Under the pieces are notes generated by a model. It saw only the letters and a list, made by a program, of their open reading frames with translations, searched no databases and was not told the DNA's origin. A stretch of 64,000 nt of DNA from Faecalimonas sp. Its GTDB lineage: Bacteria; Bacillota; Clostridia; Lachnospirales; Lachnospiraceae. The DNA is taken from NCBI GenBank assembly GCA_029264305.1, contig JARICA010000019.1, positions 20,894 to 84,893 of the forward strand. The letters run 5' to 3'. Position numbers and translations under genes: made by a program. Positions 25,694 to 33,884 of the stretch are shown here, piece by piece (the first letter of the stretch is position 1; every line of letters starts with the position of its first letter).

Positions 25694-27079
25694 CTATGTG
25701 GAAAGTAATGATTCTCCAATGTTTACAACGTCTCCAGCACCCATAGTTATCAACAAATCATCGGGGATACAGTGTTTAAGCACAAAATTTTCCACTGATT
25801 TAAAATCAGGAAAATAGTGTGCATCTGTTCCTAATTTTTGAATTTCTTCAGCAAGAATTTCGGAAGACATTCCTAAAGTATCTGTTTCTCTAGCTGCGTA
25901 AATATCAACAAGGAGGACATGATCTGCTAGAGAAAGAGCTTCTGCAAATTCATGGAAAAAGGCCTTCGTCCTTGTATAAGTATGTGGTTGGAAAATACAC
26001 CAAGTTTCTCTGTGTGGATAATGTTTTACAGAAGAAAGTGTAGCTGTAATTTCTGTAGGATGATGTGCATAATCATCAATAATTGTAAATCCATTTTTTT
26101 CGCCTTTGTATTCAAAGCGTCTATCTGTTCCAGAGAAAGATAAAAGTCCTTTTTTTATTGAAGTTAAAGGAACTTCTGTAAGTTCTCCTACTGCGATAGC
26201 TGCAAGAGCATTAGATATATTGTGATCTCCTGTAACAGAAAGAGAGATGCGATCAATAAATTCTCCAAAACGGAAAAAGTCAAAAGAAGGACAACCTGTC
26301 TCATGGTAAGAGATATTTTTTGCACAATAATCATAATCGCCGTTTAGACCATAAGTTAAGATACGACAAGTAAGTCCATCTGTGATAGAATTTATATTTT
26401 TAATTTCACCGTTAATTACAAGAGTGCCTTCCTCATTTTGAGGGAGTAATTGTGCAAAACGATGGAAAGAGTGACGAATATCGTGAATATCTTTAAAAAA
26501 GTCCATATGATCTTCTTCCACATTTAAGATAACACTTATCTTTGGAAGAAAGTGTAAAAAACTATTTGTATATTCACAAGCTTCAGTAACAAATATGCCT
26601 GAATTACCTACACGAATATTTCCATTAATTGCTTTTAAGATACCACCAACAGAAATAGTAGGATCTTTTTCTCCAGCTAAAAGGACATGAGATAACATGG
26701 AAGTGGTAGTTGTCTTTCCATGTGTCCCGGAAACGGCGATCGGACATTCGTAGTTTGTCATCAATTGTCCAAGAAGTTCGGCACGAGATAACATTGGGAT
26801 ATTTTGACGAACAGCTTCTGCAAATTCTTCATTATCTTCATGAATAGCAGCTGTATAAATGACAACATCAATACCGCTAACAATATTGGCTGCTTTTTGT
26901 CCGTAAAAAATATTGGCACCTTTTTTAGTGAGATGTTGCGTAAGAGAAGATTCCTTATTGTCTGACCCAGAAACAGTAAAGGATTCTTTTAATAAAATTT
27001 CAGCCAAACCACTCATACTGATTCCACCGATACCGATAAAATGCACATGGATTGGCTTTTTAAAATCAATTTTATACAT
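25694..27079 (-). CDS. murC: UDP-N-acetylmuramate--L-alanine ligase
   Basis: Adds L-Ala to UDP-MurNAc, the first amino-acid step of peptidoglycan precursor synthesis. About 461 residues from ATG 27079 (MYKIDFKKPIHVHFIGIGG), which has GGGGAGC seven bases upstream; the track start at 27118 is rejected. Motifs: IGIGGISMSGLAEIL (UDP site), SGTHGKTTTTSM (ATP loop), ILNVEEDHMDFF, GDHNISNALAAIA and DDYAHHPTEI. All are canonical for MurC. The gene is monocistronic in appearance, and no clear terminator separates it from the DnaA boxes and dnaD. Confidence 0.97.
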   Translation of the reverse strand: MYKIDFKKPIHVHFIGIGGISMSGLAEILLKESFTVSGSDNKESSLTQHLTKKGANIFYGQKAANIVSGIDVVIYTAAIHEDNEEFAEAVRQNIPMLSRAELLGQLMTNYECPIAVSGTHGKTTTTSMLSHVLLAGEKDPTISVGGILKAINGNIRVGNSGIFVTEACEYTNSFLHFLPKISVILNVEEDHMDFFKDIHDIRHSFHRFAQLLPQNEEGTLVINGEIKNINSITDGLTCRILTYGLNGDYDYCAKNISYHETGCPSFDFFRFGEFIDRISLSVTGDHNISNALAAIAVGELTEVPLTSIKKGLLSFSGTDRRFEYKGEKNGFTIIDDYAHHPTEITATLSSVKHYPHRETWCIFQPHTYTRTKAFFHEFAEALSLADHVLLVDIYAARETDTLGMSSEILAEEIQKLGTDAHYFPDFKSVENFVLKHCIPDDLLITMGAGDVVNIGESLLST

Positions 27080-27232
27080 AAAAATGCTCCCCATTCTTTT
27101 TTTTACATTTTTTAACATATTTTATAGTCTACGATTATATTATAACTATTGTAGGATAAAATGCCAAGCCATTTCTTTTTGTCATAATTGTATGAAAAAA
27201 GAAAAAAACATTCAAAGAAATTGTAAAAAATG

Positions 27233-27261
27233 TTCACGGATGGGTTTGTGTGTGATATAAT
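27233..27261 (+). promoter_or_regulatory. candidate promoter of glgC-glgD-spoVG
   Basis: TTCACG (27233-27238), a 17-bp spacer and TATAAT (27256-27261), 30 bases before glgC. Confidence 0.55.
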
Positions 27262-27291
27262 AAAATTATTATTACTGGAAGGGGCGATGAC

Positions 27292-28563
27292 ATGATAAAA
27301 AAGGAAATGATAGCAATGCTTTTAGCAGGCGGACAAGGAAGTAGACTTGGCGTTTTAACAGCAAAAGTAGCGAAGCCTGCAGTTTCGTTTGGTGGAAAAT
27401 ATAGAATTATAGATTTTCCGTTAAGTAACTGTATCAACTCTGGAATTGATACAGTAGGGGTATTGACGCAGTATCAACCATTAAGATTAAATACACATAT
27501 TGGAATTGGGATACCATGGGATTTAGATCGCAATGTAGGAGGAGTAACGGTATTACCTCCGTATGAAAAAAGTACAAGTAGTGAGTGGTATTCGGGAACA
27601 GCAAATGCTATTTATCAAAATTTGGATTATATGAGTGCATACAATCCAGATTATGTCTTGATTTTGTCTGGAGATCATATTTATAAAATGGATTACGAAG
27701 TAATGTTGGATTTTCATAAAGAAAATAATGCAGATGTTACTATAGCAGCAATGCCAGTGCCATTAGAAGAAGCAAGTCGTTTTGGTATTGTAATTACGGA
27801 TGAAGAAGGAAAAATTGAAGATTTTGAAGAGAAGCCAGCACAGCCAAGAAGTAATTTAGCGTCTATGGGAATTTATATTTTTAGTTGGCCAGTTTTAAAG
27901 CAGGCTTTGCAAGATTTATCAAGTCAGCCAAATTGTGATTTTGGAAAACATATTATTCCATATTGTCACAGCAAAAATCAGAGATTATTCGCATATGAAT
28001 ATAATGGATATTGGAAAGATGTTGGAACATTAAGTTCGTATTGGGAAGCGAACATGGAATTAATCGATATTATTCCAGAATTTAATTTATATGAAGAGTT
28101 TTGGAAGATTTATACAAATTCGGGTGTACTTCCACCGAATTATGTTTCGGATCAATCAGTGGTTGAAAGAAGTATTATTTGTAATGGTGCTAGTGTTTAT
28201 GGTGAGGTACATAATTCCATTTTAGGTTCAAGGGTACGTATTGGAAAAGGAACAATCATAAGAGATTCCATTATTATGAATGAAACAGAAATTGGCGAGA
28301 ATTGTGTGGTGGACAAAGCAATTATTGCAGAAACCGTAAAGATTGGAAATAATGTTACTATCGGAATAGGAAGTGACAAGCCAAATAAAATGCGTCCAGA
28401 TATTTATAATTCAGGATTGACAACAATAGGAGAAAAAAGTGTAATCCCGTCGGATGTACAAATAGGAAAAAATACCGCCATTAGTGGTGTGACATCAAAA
28501 GAAGATTATGTAGGTGGAGTGCTTGAAAGTGGTGAAACATTAATAAAGGCAGGTGAAAGATAG
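27292..28563 (+). CDS. glgC: glucose-1-phosphate adenylyltransferase
   Basis: Makes ADP-glucose, the glucosyl donor for glycogen synthesis. The 423 residues include the nucleotidyltransferase signature [14 protein letters not shown], an [10 protein letters not shown] metal site, [11 protein letters not shown] and a C-terminal left-handed beta-helix of hexapeptide repeats ([20 protein letters not shown], shown to 20). Start ATG 27292 follows GGAAGGGG. glgD begins two bases after its stop. GlgC is the catalytic partner of the GlgC/GlgD pair. No glycogen synthase or branching enzyme is in the window. Confidence 0.96.
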   Translation: MIKKEMIAMLLAGGQGSRLGVLTAKVAKPAVSFGGKYRIIDFPLSNCINSGIDTVGVLTQYQPLRLNTHIGIGIPWDLDRNVGGVTVLPPYEKSTSSEWYSGTANAIYQNLDYMSAYNPDYVLILSGDHIYKMDYEVMLDFHKENNADVTIAAMPVPLEEASRFGIVITDEEGKIEDFEEKPAQPRSNLASMGIYIFSWPVLKQALQDLSSQPNCDFGKHIIPYCHSKNQRLFAYEYNGYWKDVGTLSSYWEANMELIDIIPEFNLYEEFWKIYTNSGVLPPNYVSDQSVVERSIICNGASVYGEVHNSILGSRVRIGKGTIIRDSIIMNETEIGENCVVDKAIIAETVKIGNNVTIGIGSDKPNKMRPDIYNSGLTTIGEKSVIPSDVQIGKNTAISGVTSKEDYVGGVLESGETLIKAGER

Positions 28564-28565
28564 GT

Positions 28566-29684
28566 ATGAGAGCAGTAGGTATTATTTTAGCAGGTGGAAA
28601 TAACAATAGAATGAAAGAACTGACGGATAAACGTGCAGTTGCAGCAATGCCGGTTGGGGGAAGTTATAGGTGTATTGATTTTGCACTTAGTAATATGACT
28701 AATTCCAATATACAGAAAGTTGCAGTATTGACTCAGTATAACGCACGATCTTTAAATGAACATATGAATTCATCAAAATGGTGGAATTTTGGAAGAAAAC
28801 AAGGTGGTTTATATGTTTTTACACCTACTATTACAAAAGATAACGGATACTGGTATAGAGGAACAGCAGATGCAATTTATCAAAATCTTGATTTTTTGAA
28901 GAAATCACATGAACCATATGTCATTATTACTTCAGCAGATGCGGTTTATAAATTGGATTATAATGAGGTTTTAGAATATCATATTAGAAAACAAGCAGAT
29001 ATTACTGTTGTATGTAAAGATTTAGAACCGGGGGATACTGCAAGACGTTATGGGACAATCAAGATGAATGAGGATTGCTTGATTGAAGAATTTGAAGAAA
29101 AGCCAATGCTTGCAAAATCAAGAACAATTTCTACAGGAATCTATATACTTCGTAGAAGACAGTTGATTGATTTGATTGAGAAAGCAGCAGAGGAAGAGAA
29201 TTATGATTTTGTAACAGATATTTTAATTCGTTATAAGAATGTAAAGAAAATTTACGGATACAAAATTAAAAATTATTGGAGTAATATTTCAACAGTAGAT
29301 GCTTATTATAAAACGAATATGGATTTTTTAAAACCAGAAGTAAGAGAATATTTTTTCCAAGAATTGCCAAGAGTATATTCTAAAGTAAGCGATTTGCCTC
29401 CAGCAAAATATAACCCAGGAGCAGTTGTGAAAAATAGTTTGGTTGCAAGTGGAAGTATTATAAATGGTACAGTTGAAAATTCTGTTTTATTTAAAAAAGT
29501 ATTTGTTGGAAATAACTGTATTATTAAGAACTCCATTATTTTAAATGATGTGTATCTTGGAGATAATACATATATTGAAAATTGTATCGTGGAAAGTAGA
29601 GATACAATTCGAGCAAATACTCGTTATATAGGTGAGAATGGCGTAAAAGTTGTGGTAGAAAAAAATGATAGGTATATATTCTAA
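28566..29684 (+). CDS. glgD: GlgD subunit of glucose-1-phosphate adenylyltransferase
   Basis: 372 residues, a GlgC paralogue with the same two-domain plan. The substrate loop is altered: GIILAGGNNNRMKELT lacks the GQGSRL seen in GlgC, and the first Gly-rich loop is interrupted. The aspartate pair near TSADAVYKLDY is also changed. This matches the family view that GlgD is a poorly active or inactive partner that stimulates GlgC. Spacing (two bases after glgC) implies balanced cotranslation. The C-terminal beta-helix repeats (SLVASGSIINGTVENSVLF, shown to 19) are retained. Confidence 0.93.
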   Translation: MRAVGIILAGGNNNRMKELTDKRAVAAMPVGGSYRCIDFALSNMTNSNIQKVAVLTQYNARSLNEHMNSSKWWNFGRKQGGLYVFTPTITKDNGYWYRGTADAIYQNLDFLKKSHEPYVIITSADAVYKLDYNEVLEYHIRKQADITVVCKDLEPGDTARRYGTIKMNEDCLIEEFEEKPMLAKSRTISTGIYILRRRQLIDLIEKAAEEENYDFVTDILIRYKNVKKIYGYKIKNYWSNISTVDAYYKTNMDFLKPEVREYFFQELPRVYSKVSDLPPAKYNPGAVVKNSLVASGSIINGTVENSVLFKKVFVGNNCIIKNSIILNDVYLGDNTYIENCIVESRDTIRANTRYIGENGVKVVVEKNDRYIF

Positions 29685-29702
29685 TTTAAGGAGGCTAAAG
29701 AT

Positions 29703-29987
29703 ATGCAGATTACAGACGTACGAGTAAGAAAGGTAGCAAAGGAAGGAAAATTAAAAGCTGTAGTATCTATTACTATGGATGAGGAATTTGTAGTACATGA
29801 TATAAAAGTTATTGAAGGAGAAAAGGGATTATTTATTGCAATGCCAAGTAAAAAATCTTTGGATGGAGAATATAGAGATATTGCACATCCTATTAATTCT
29901 GCGACAAGAGATAGAATACAAAAGATGATTTTAGAAAAATATGAAGAAGCATTACAAGAAGAAACAGAGATTGAAAATGCTGTATAA
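29703..29987 (+). CDS. spoVG: SpoVG family regulator
   Basis: 94 residues, nearly the whole family length. [31 protein letters not shown] and FIAMPSKK...YRDIAHPI are classic SpoVG. The family binds nucleic acid and affects septation, sporulation and virulence regulation in Firmicutes. It lies 18 bases after glgD with its own AAGGAGG site. A terminator follows, so it probably ends the glgCD transcript, with possible extra internal promoters. Confidence 0.97.
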   Translation: MQITDVRVRKVAKEGKLKAVVSITMDEEFVVHDIKVIEGEKGLFIAMPSKKSLDGEYRDIAHPINSATRDRIQKMILEKYEEALQEETEIENAV

Positions 29988-30005
29988 AATTCAAAAATAA
30001 TAGGC

Positions 30006-30039
30006 TGCCACGAAATATATTTATTTCGTGGCACTTTTT
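30006..30039 (+). terminator. intrinsic terminator of glgC-glgD-spoVG
   Basis: TGCCACGAAATA/TATTTCGTGGCA followed by CTTTTT. Confidence 0.88.
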
Positions 30040-30082
30040 ATATGAATTGTGTATAATAGATAAAAACTAAAGGGGAAAATGA

Positions 30083-30736
30083 ATGGATATCAAAGATTGT
30101 ATTTTATATGAAGATCAATATTTGCTTGTTTGTCATAAATTACCTAGAATAGCTACGCAGACAAGCCGGATAGGTGAGAAAGATATGGTAAGTTTGCTAA
30201 AAAATTATTTATACCAGAAATCGCTAAAAAAACAAGAACCCTATCTTGCGGTTATACATCGCTTAGATCAAATGGTAGAAGGGGTGCTAGTCTTTGCAAA
30301 AACTCCTTTTGCTGCGAAAGAATTGAGTAGACAATTACAACAAAAAGAGTTTGGAAAGCAATATAAAGCTATAGTTTGTAAAAGTCCATCTGAAAAAAGT
30401 GGGACCTTAATTAATTTTATGATAAAAGATAAAAAATCTAATACATCCAGGATATGTAATGAGCAGGATGTAGGAGCGAAAAAGGCAATTTTGCATTATG
30501 AAGTGGTTGATGAAAATAAAGATGGAACAGCAATAGTACACATATATTTAGAAACTGGTCGACATCATCAAATAAGAGTGCAGTTAGCAAATATTGGTTG
30601 TGGAATTATGGGAGATGCAAAATACAATGCAGGTAATTATGACAGAGAGAAATGGGATAAGATTGCATTGTGTGCATATCGTTTACGTTTTATACATCCA
30701 AAGACAAAAAAGGAAATGGTGTTTGAATTGAAGTAA
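30083..30736 (+). CDS. RluA-family pseudouridine synthase without S4 domain
   Basis: 217 residues. Isomerises uridine to pseudouridine in RNA. The catalytic motif is AVIHRLDQMVEGVLVFAKT: the Asp of HRLD is present, but the usual following TSG is replaced by MVEG. Downstream LETGRHHQIRVQLANIG and CAYRLRFIHP are as expected for RluA-type enzymes. It begins almost directly with the catalytic domain (DCILYEDQYLLVCHKL) and has no N-terminal S4 RNA-binding domain. The target site (23S rRNA or tRNA) cannot be read from sequence. Confidence 0.9.
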   Translation: MDIKDCILYEDQYLLVCHKLPRIATQTSRIGEKDMVSLLKNYLYQKSLKKQEPYLAVIHRLDQMVEGVLVFAKTPFAAKELSRQLQQKEFGKQYKAIVCKSPSEKSGTLINFMIKDKKSNTSRICNEQDVGAKKAILHYEVVDENKDGTAIVHIYLETGRHHQIRVQLANIGCGIMGDAKYNAGNYDREKWDKIALCAYRLRFIHPKTKKEMVFELK

Positions 30737-30753
30737 CCTTTCGTTTTACAGAC

Positions 30754-30782
30754 TTGACAAAGGTACATATTTCCCGTAAAAT
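30754..30782 (+). promoter_or_regulatory. promoter of the proS leader
   Basis: TTGACA (30754-30759), a 17-bp spacer and TAAAAT (30777-30782), followed directly by a T-box. Confidence 0.8.
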
Positions 30783-30789
30783 TACGGTA

Positions 30790-31045
30790 AGTTATACAGA
30801 TTGGCGATGAAGAGGAATAGTATATATAGAGGAAGTTATAGAGAGGAAATTTTTGGTGGAATATTTCTACGGATGCTATATAGAACCTGCCTTTGAGCTT
30901 TGCGTGAAAACGTAACGTATCTCTGCGTTAAAGGGAAGAAAGAGAATTATAATTGACAGGTATATGTTATTATAATTAATTAGGGTGGTACCGCCGAGGT
31001 TTTTCGGTCCCTTTTGGGAAAGAAAAAATCTTGGCGATTTTTATT
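30790..31045 (+). ncRNA. T-box leader (Pro) of proS
   Basis: The specifier context GAA-CCT-GCCTTTGAGC has CCU (Pro), aligned with the Met leader of this window, where the specifier is likewise followed by GCTTCTGAGC. The T-box core AGGGTGGTACCGCCG is at 30982-30996. The terminator stem CGCCGAGGTTTTT/AAAAATCTTGGCG followed by a T run lies at about 30992-31045 and shares bases with the antiterminator. This predicts induction of proS when uncharged tRNA-Pro rises. Confidence 0.93.
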
Positions 31046-31084
31046 GTGTAAATTATTAAGCATATAGTAAAAGGAGAAAATGTT

Positions 31085-32527
31085 ATGGCAAAAGAAAAGA
31101 AGTTTGTAGAAGCGATTACTTCTAGAGATGAAGATTTCGCACAGTGGTACACAGACGTAGTAAGTAAAGCGGAATTGTGTGATTATACAGGAGTAAAAGG
31201 TTGTATGGTTTATCTGCCTAATGGATATGCAATTTGGGAAAAAATGCAAGCAGATCTTGATAAAAGATTTAAGGAAACAGGTGTAGAAAATGTGTATCTT
31301 CCAATGTTGATTCCTGAAAATTTATTACAAAAAGAAAAAGACCATATTGAAGGATTTGCACCAGAAGTTGCATGGGTTACGCATGGGGGAAACGAGCCAC
31401 TTCAAGAAAGAATGTGTATTAGACCTACATCGGAAACATTATTCTGCGATCATTGGAGTAAAACAGTGCAATCATACAGAGATCTTCCAAAGATTTGGAA
31501 CCAATGGTGTTCGGTACTTCGTTGGGAGAAAACAACAAGACCATTTTTACGTTCTAGAGAGTTTTTATGGCAAGAGGGTCATACGATTCATGCTACATAT
31601 GAAGAAGCAGAAGAAAGAACAATTTTGATGCAGAAAATTTACAAAGACTTTATTGAGGAAAGTCTTGCAATTCCACTTGTTGCAGGGAAGAAAACAGATA
31701 GTGAAAAATTTGCTGGTGCTGAAGATACTTATACAGTAGAAGCGTTGATGCATGATGGAAAAGCATTACAAGCAGCTACAAGTCATTTCTTTGGAAGTGG
31801 ATTTGCAGATGCATTTGATATTAAATATTTGGATAAAAATAACGAGTTACACAGTGTATATGAAACATCTTGGGGATTAACCACAAGAATGATTGGTGCA
31901 TTGATTATGGTACATGGGGATGACAGTGGTCTGATTCTTCCACCAAGAATCGCTCCAGTGCAGACAAGAGTAATTCCAATTGCACAGCATAAAGAAGGTG
32001 TGCTTGAAAAAGCAACAGAACTTATGAATGCATTAAAGGTTGCTGGATATGCGGTTAATATGGATGATTCAGATAAGAGTCCAGGATGGAAATTCAGTGA
32101 ACAAGAAATGCAGGGTATTCCAACCCGTATTGAAATTGGACCAAAAGATATTGAAAACAATCAAGTGGTTGTTGTGCGTCGTGATACAAGAGAGAAGATC
32201 GTTGTATCTTTAGATGAAATTGTAACAAAATTAGGAGAAATTTTAGAGAACATTCAAAAGGATATGTTTGCTAAAGCAAAAGCATTCCTTGATTCACATA
32301 TTGACACTGCGGTTACTATGGATGAAATGATTGAGAAGTTTCAAGAAAATCGAGGATTTATTAAAGCGATGTGGTGTGGAGATGAAGCTTGTGAAGATGA
32401 AATCAAAGCACAGACAGGGGGAGCATCTTCGCGTTGTATCCCACCAGAACAAGAACATTTATCAGATGTATGTATTTGTTGTGGAAAACCTGCGAAACAT
32501 ATGGTTTACTGGGGAAAATCTTACTAG
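31085..32527 (+). CDS. proS: prolyl-tRNA synthetase, archaeal/eukaryal-type short form
   Basis: Charges tRNA-Pro. The 480 residues lack the editing insertion of the long bacterial ProRS and carry the C-terminal zinc-like extension typical of the short type (CGDEACEDE...[10 protein letters not shown], ending KSY). Class II motif 2 is [12 protein letters not shown] with [19 protein letters not shown] (shown to 19). Start ATG 31085 follows AAAAGGAG. An upstream T-box fits the assignment. Absence of the INS domain implies that any mis-charged Ala-tRNA-Pro is cleared in trans, which is an inference. Confidence 0.97.
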   Translation: MAKEKKFVEAITSRDEDFAQWYTDVVSKAELCDYTGVKGCMVYLPNGYAIWEKMQADLDKRFKETGVENVYLPMLIPENLLQKEKDHIEGFAPEVAWVTHGGNEPLQERMCIRPTSETLFCDHWSKTVQSYRDLPKIWNQWCSVLRWEKTTRPFLRSREFLWQEGHTIHATYEEAEERTILMQKIYKDFIEESLAIPLVAGKKTDSEKFAGAEDTYTVEALMHDGKALQAATSHFFGSGFADAFDIKYLDKNNELHSVYETSWGLTTRMIGALIMVHGDDSGLILPPRIAPVQTRVIPIAQHKEGVLEKATELMNALKVAGYAVNMDDSDKSPGWKFSEQEMQGIPTRIEIGPKDIENNQVVVVRRDTREKIVVSLDEIVTKLGEILENIQKDMFAKAKAFLDSHIDTAVTMDEMIEKFQENRGFIKAMWCGDEACEDEIKAQTGGASSRCIPPEQEHLSDVCICCGKPAKHMVYWGKSY

Positions 32528-32535
32528 AAATTGTG

Positions 32536-32572
32536 AGCACTTTGCGATGAGCTATCGCAAGGTGCTATTTTT
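32536..32572 (+). terminator. intrinsic terminator of proS
   Basis: AGCACTTTGCGAT/ATCGCAAGGTGCT then ATTTTT. Confidence 0.85.
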
Positions 32573-32612
32573 ATCTCATAGGAAACAATTAAATAGTTGG
32601 AGGAAAAAATAT

Positions 32613-33806
32613 ATGTGGTATCAGAAAGATTGGTTTACGGGAATTGATTATTATAATTTGAAAGAAAAGCAAATATATGTTTCTGAAAAGCATATTGTAA
32701 GCCCGATAGAACAAAAATTTCATGAACAGACAGAAATTTATTATATAGAAAGTGGAGATGCAGATATTTGGATTAATGGAGAAAAATACCATCTGAAAGA
32801 AGGCAGTTTTTTTTGTTTATATATGCATTTATTTTATAGAATTGAAAATATTCGTGAGCCCTTATGTTGCATGAAAATTTCTTTTCAAATAGGAGTATTT
32901 ATGTTTCTTTGTTTTGAACAAAGAAAAGTATGGGAAAATGAAGCATTGATTTATAAGGTATATCCATTATTGCAACTAGAAGAGGATGAAAAGAAAAAGG
33001 TCAATGGAATTTTTCGGGAATTATTAATTGAGGAAAAAGAGCAAAGATTTGCTTATCAGAATATTCATATTTATTATGCTATGCAACTTCATGCCTTATA
33101 TTGTAGATATGCTATGGAAAGAGAAAAGAAGAACAATGAAGATAAAAATCCAATTTGGAATGTGATACAAAGAGTATTGCTGAATACAAGTAAAACGGTA
33201 TCATTAGAGGAATATGCAAAAGAATTGGGAATGACTTCGGTTACATTAAATCGAAAAATTGTAAAATTATGTGGATATACATTTTTTCAATTACAGAAAA
33301 TGGGGAAAATATATAATGCATGTGCGTTACTTCATTTCCCAGATTTGAATATACAATATATCAGTGATTACTTAGGGTTTACAGGAGTGGAAGATTTCTA
33401 TCGTGTATTTAAACGCTATATGAAAATGAGTGTTAGAGAATATCAGAGAAAAAATATTGGATGTGGAGCCAAGATGCTATCTGCTGAAGAAGGTTTACAG
33501 ATTTTACAATATCTTTTATTACATTTTCAGAAATCATTTAATTTGGAAGAAATGTCAATTTCTTTGAAGATGAAAGTTCCACTTATGGAAAAACGAGTGA
33601 GAGAAGAATTTGGGCGGAGTGTGCAAGAATTATTAGAAGAGATTAGAATAAGGATTGCTTGTAGTTACTTGTCTGCAACTGAAAAAAGTATTACACAGAT
33701 TTCAAATGAGGTAGGGTTTGGAAATATTTCTTCATTTCAAAGAAGTTTTGCGAAATATATGAATCAAACGCCGAGCCAGTACAGGAAATATAGTAAATGT
33801 CAATAA
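32613..33806 (+). CDS. AraC-family regulator with two tandem DNA-binding domains
   Basis: About 397 residues. The track start at 32331 lies inside proS; ATG 32613 (MWYQKDWFTG) with GGAGG ten bases upstream is correct. The N-terminal 150 residues are cupin-like (IYYIESGDADIWINGEKYHL) and probably bind a small ligand. Residues of about 182-280 form one AraC-type double-HTH (SLEEYAKELGMTSVTLNRKI, DYLGFTGVEDFYRVFKRYM). Residues of about 296-395 form a second (NLEEMSISLKMKVPLMEKRV, NEVGFGNISSFQRSFAKYMN). Two such domains in one chain are unusual. It sits directly upstream of an enoate-reductase-type gene, its probable target. Confidence 0.85.
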   Translation: MWYQKDWFTGIDYYNLKEKQIYVSEKHIVSPIEQKFHEQTEIYYIESGDADIWINGEKYHLKEGSFFCLYMHLFYRIENIREPLCCMKISFQIGVFMFLCFEQRKVWENEALIYKVYPLLQLEEDEKKKVNGIFRELLIEEKEQRFAYQNIHIYYAMQLHALYCRYAMEREKKNNEDKNPIWNVIQRVLLNTSKTVSLEEYAKELGMTSVTLNRKIVKLCGYTFFQLQKMGKIYNACALLHFPDLNIQYISDYLGFTGVEDFYRVFKRYMKMSVREYQRKNIGCGAKMLSAEEGLQILQYLLLHFQKSFNLEEMSISLKMKVPLMEKRVREEFGRSVQELLEEIRIRIACSYLSATEKSITQISNEVGFGNISSFQRSFAKYMNQTPSQYRKYSKCQ

Positions 33807-33884
33807 TTGATAATAATATTACAAAATGTGAATATCTATTTTAAAAAAATTGCCATATAATGAAAAAAAAGGAGGTAAAAAATT

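Noticed and set aside
30980-31249. Minus-strand ORF over the proS leader and start
   Set aside because: It is antisense to the T-box terminator and proS, with no ribosome-binding site.
32331-32612. Upstream extension of the AraC-type ORF in the track
   Set aside because: It lies inside proS; the ribosome-binding site and cupin start place the true start at 32613.
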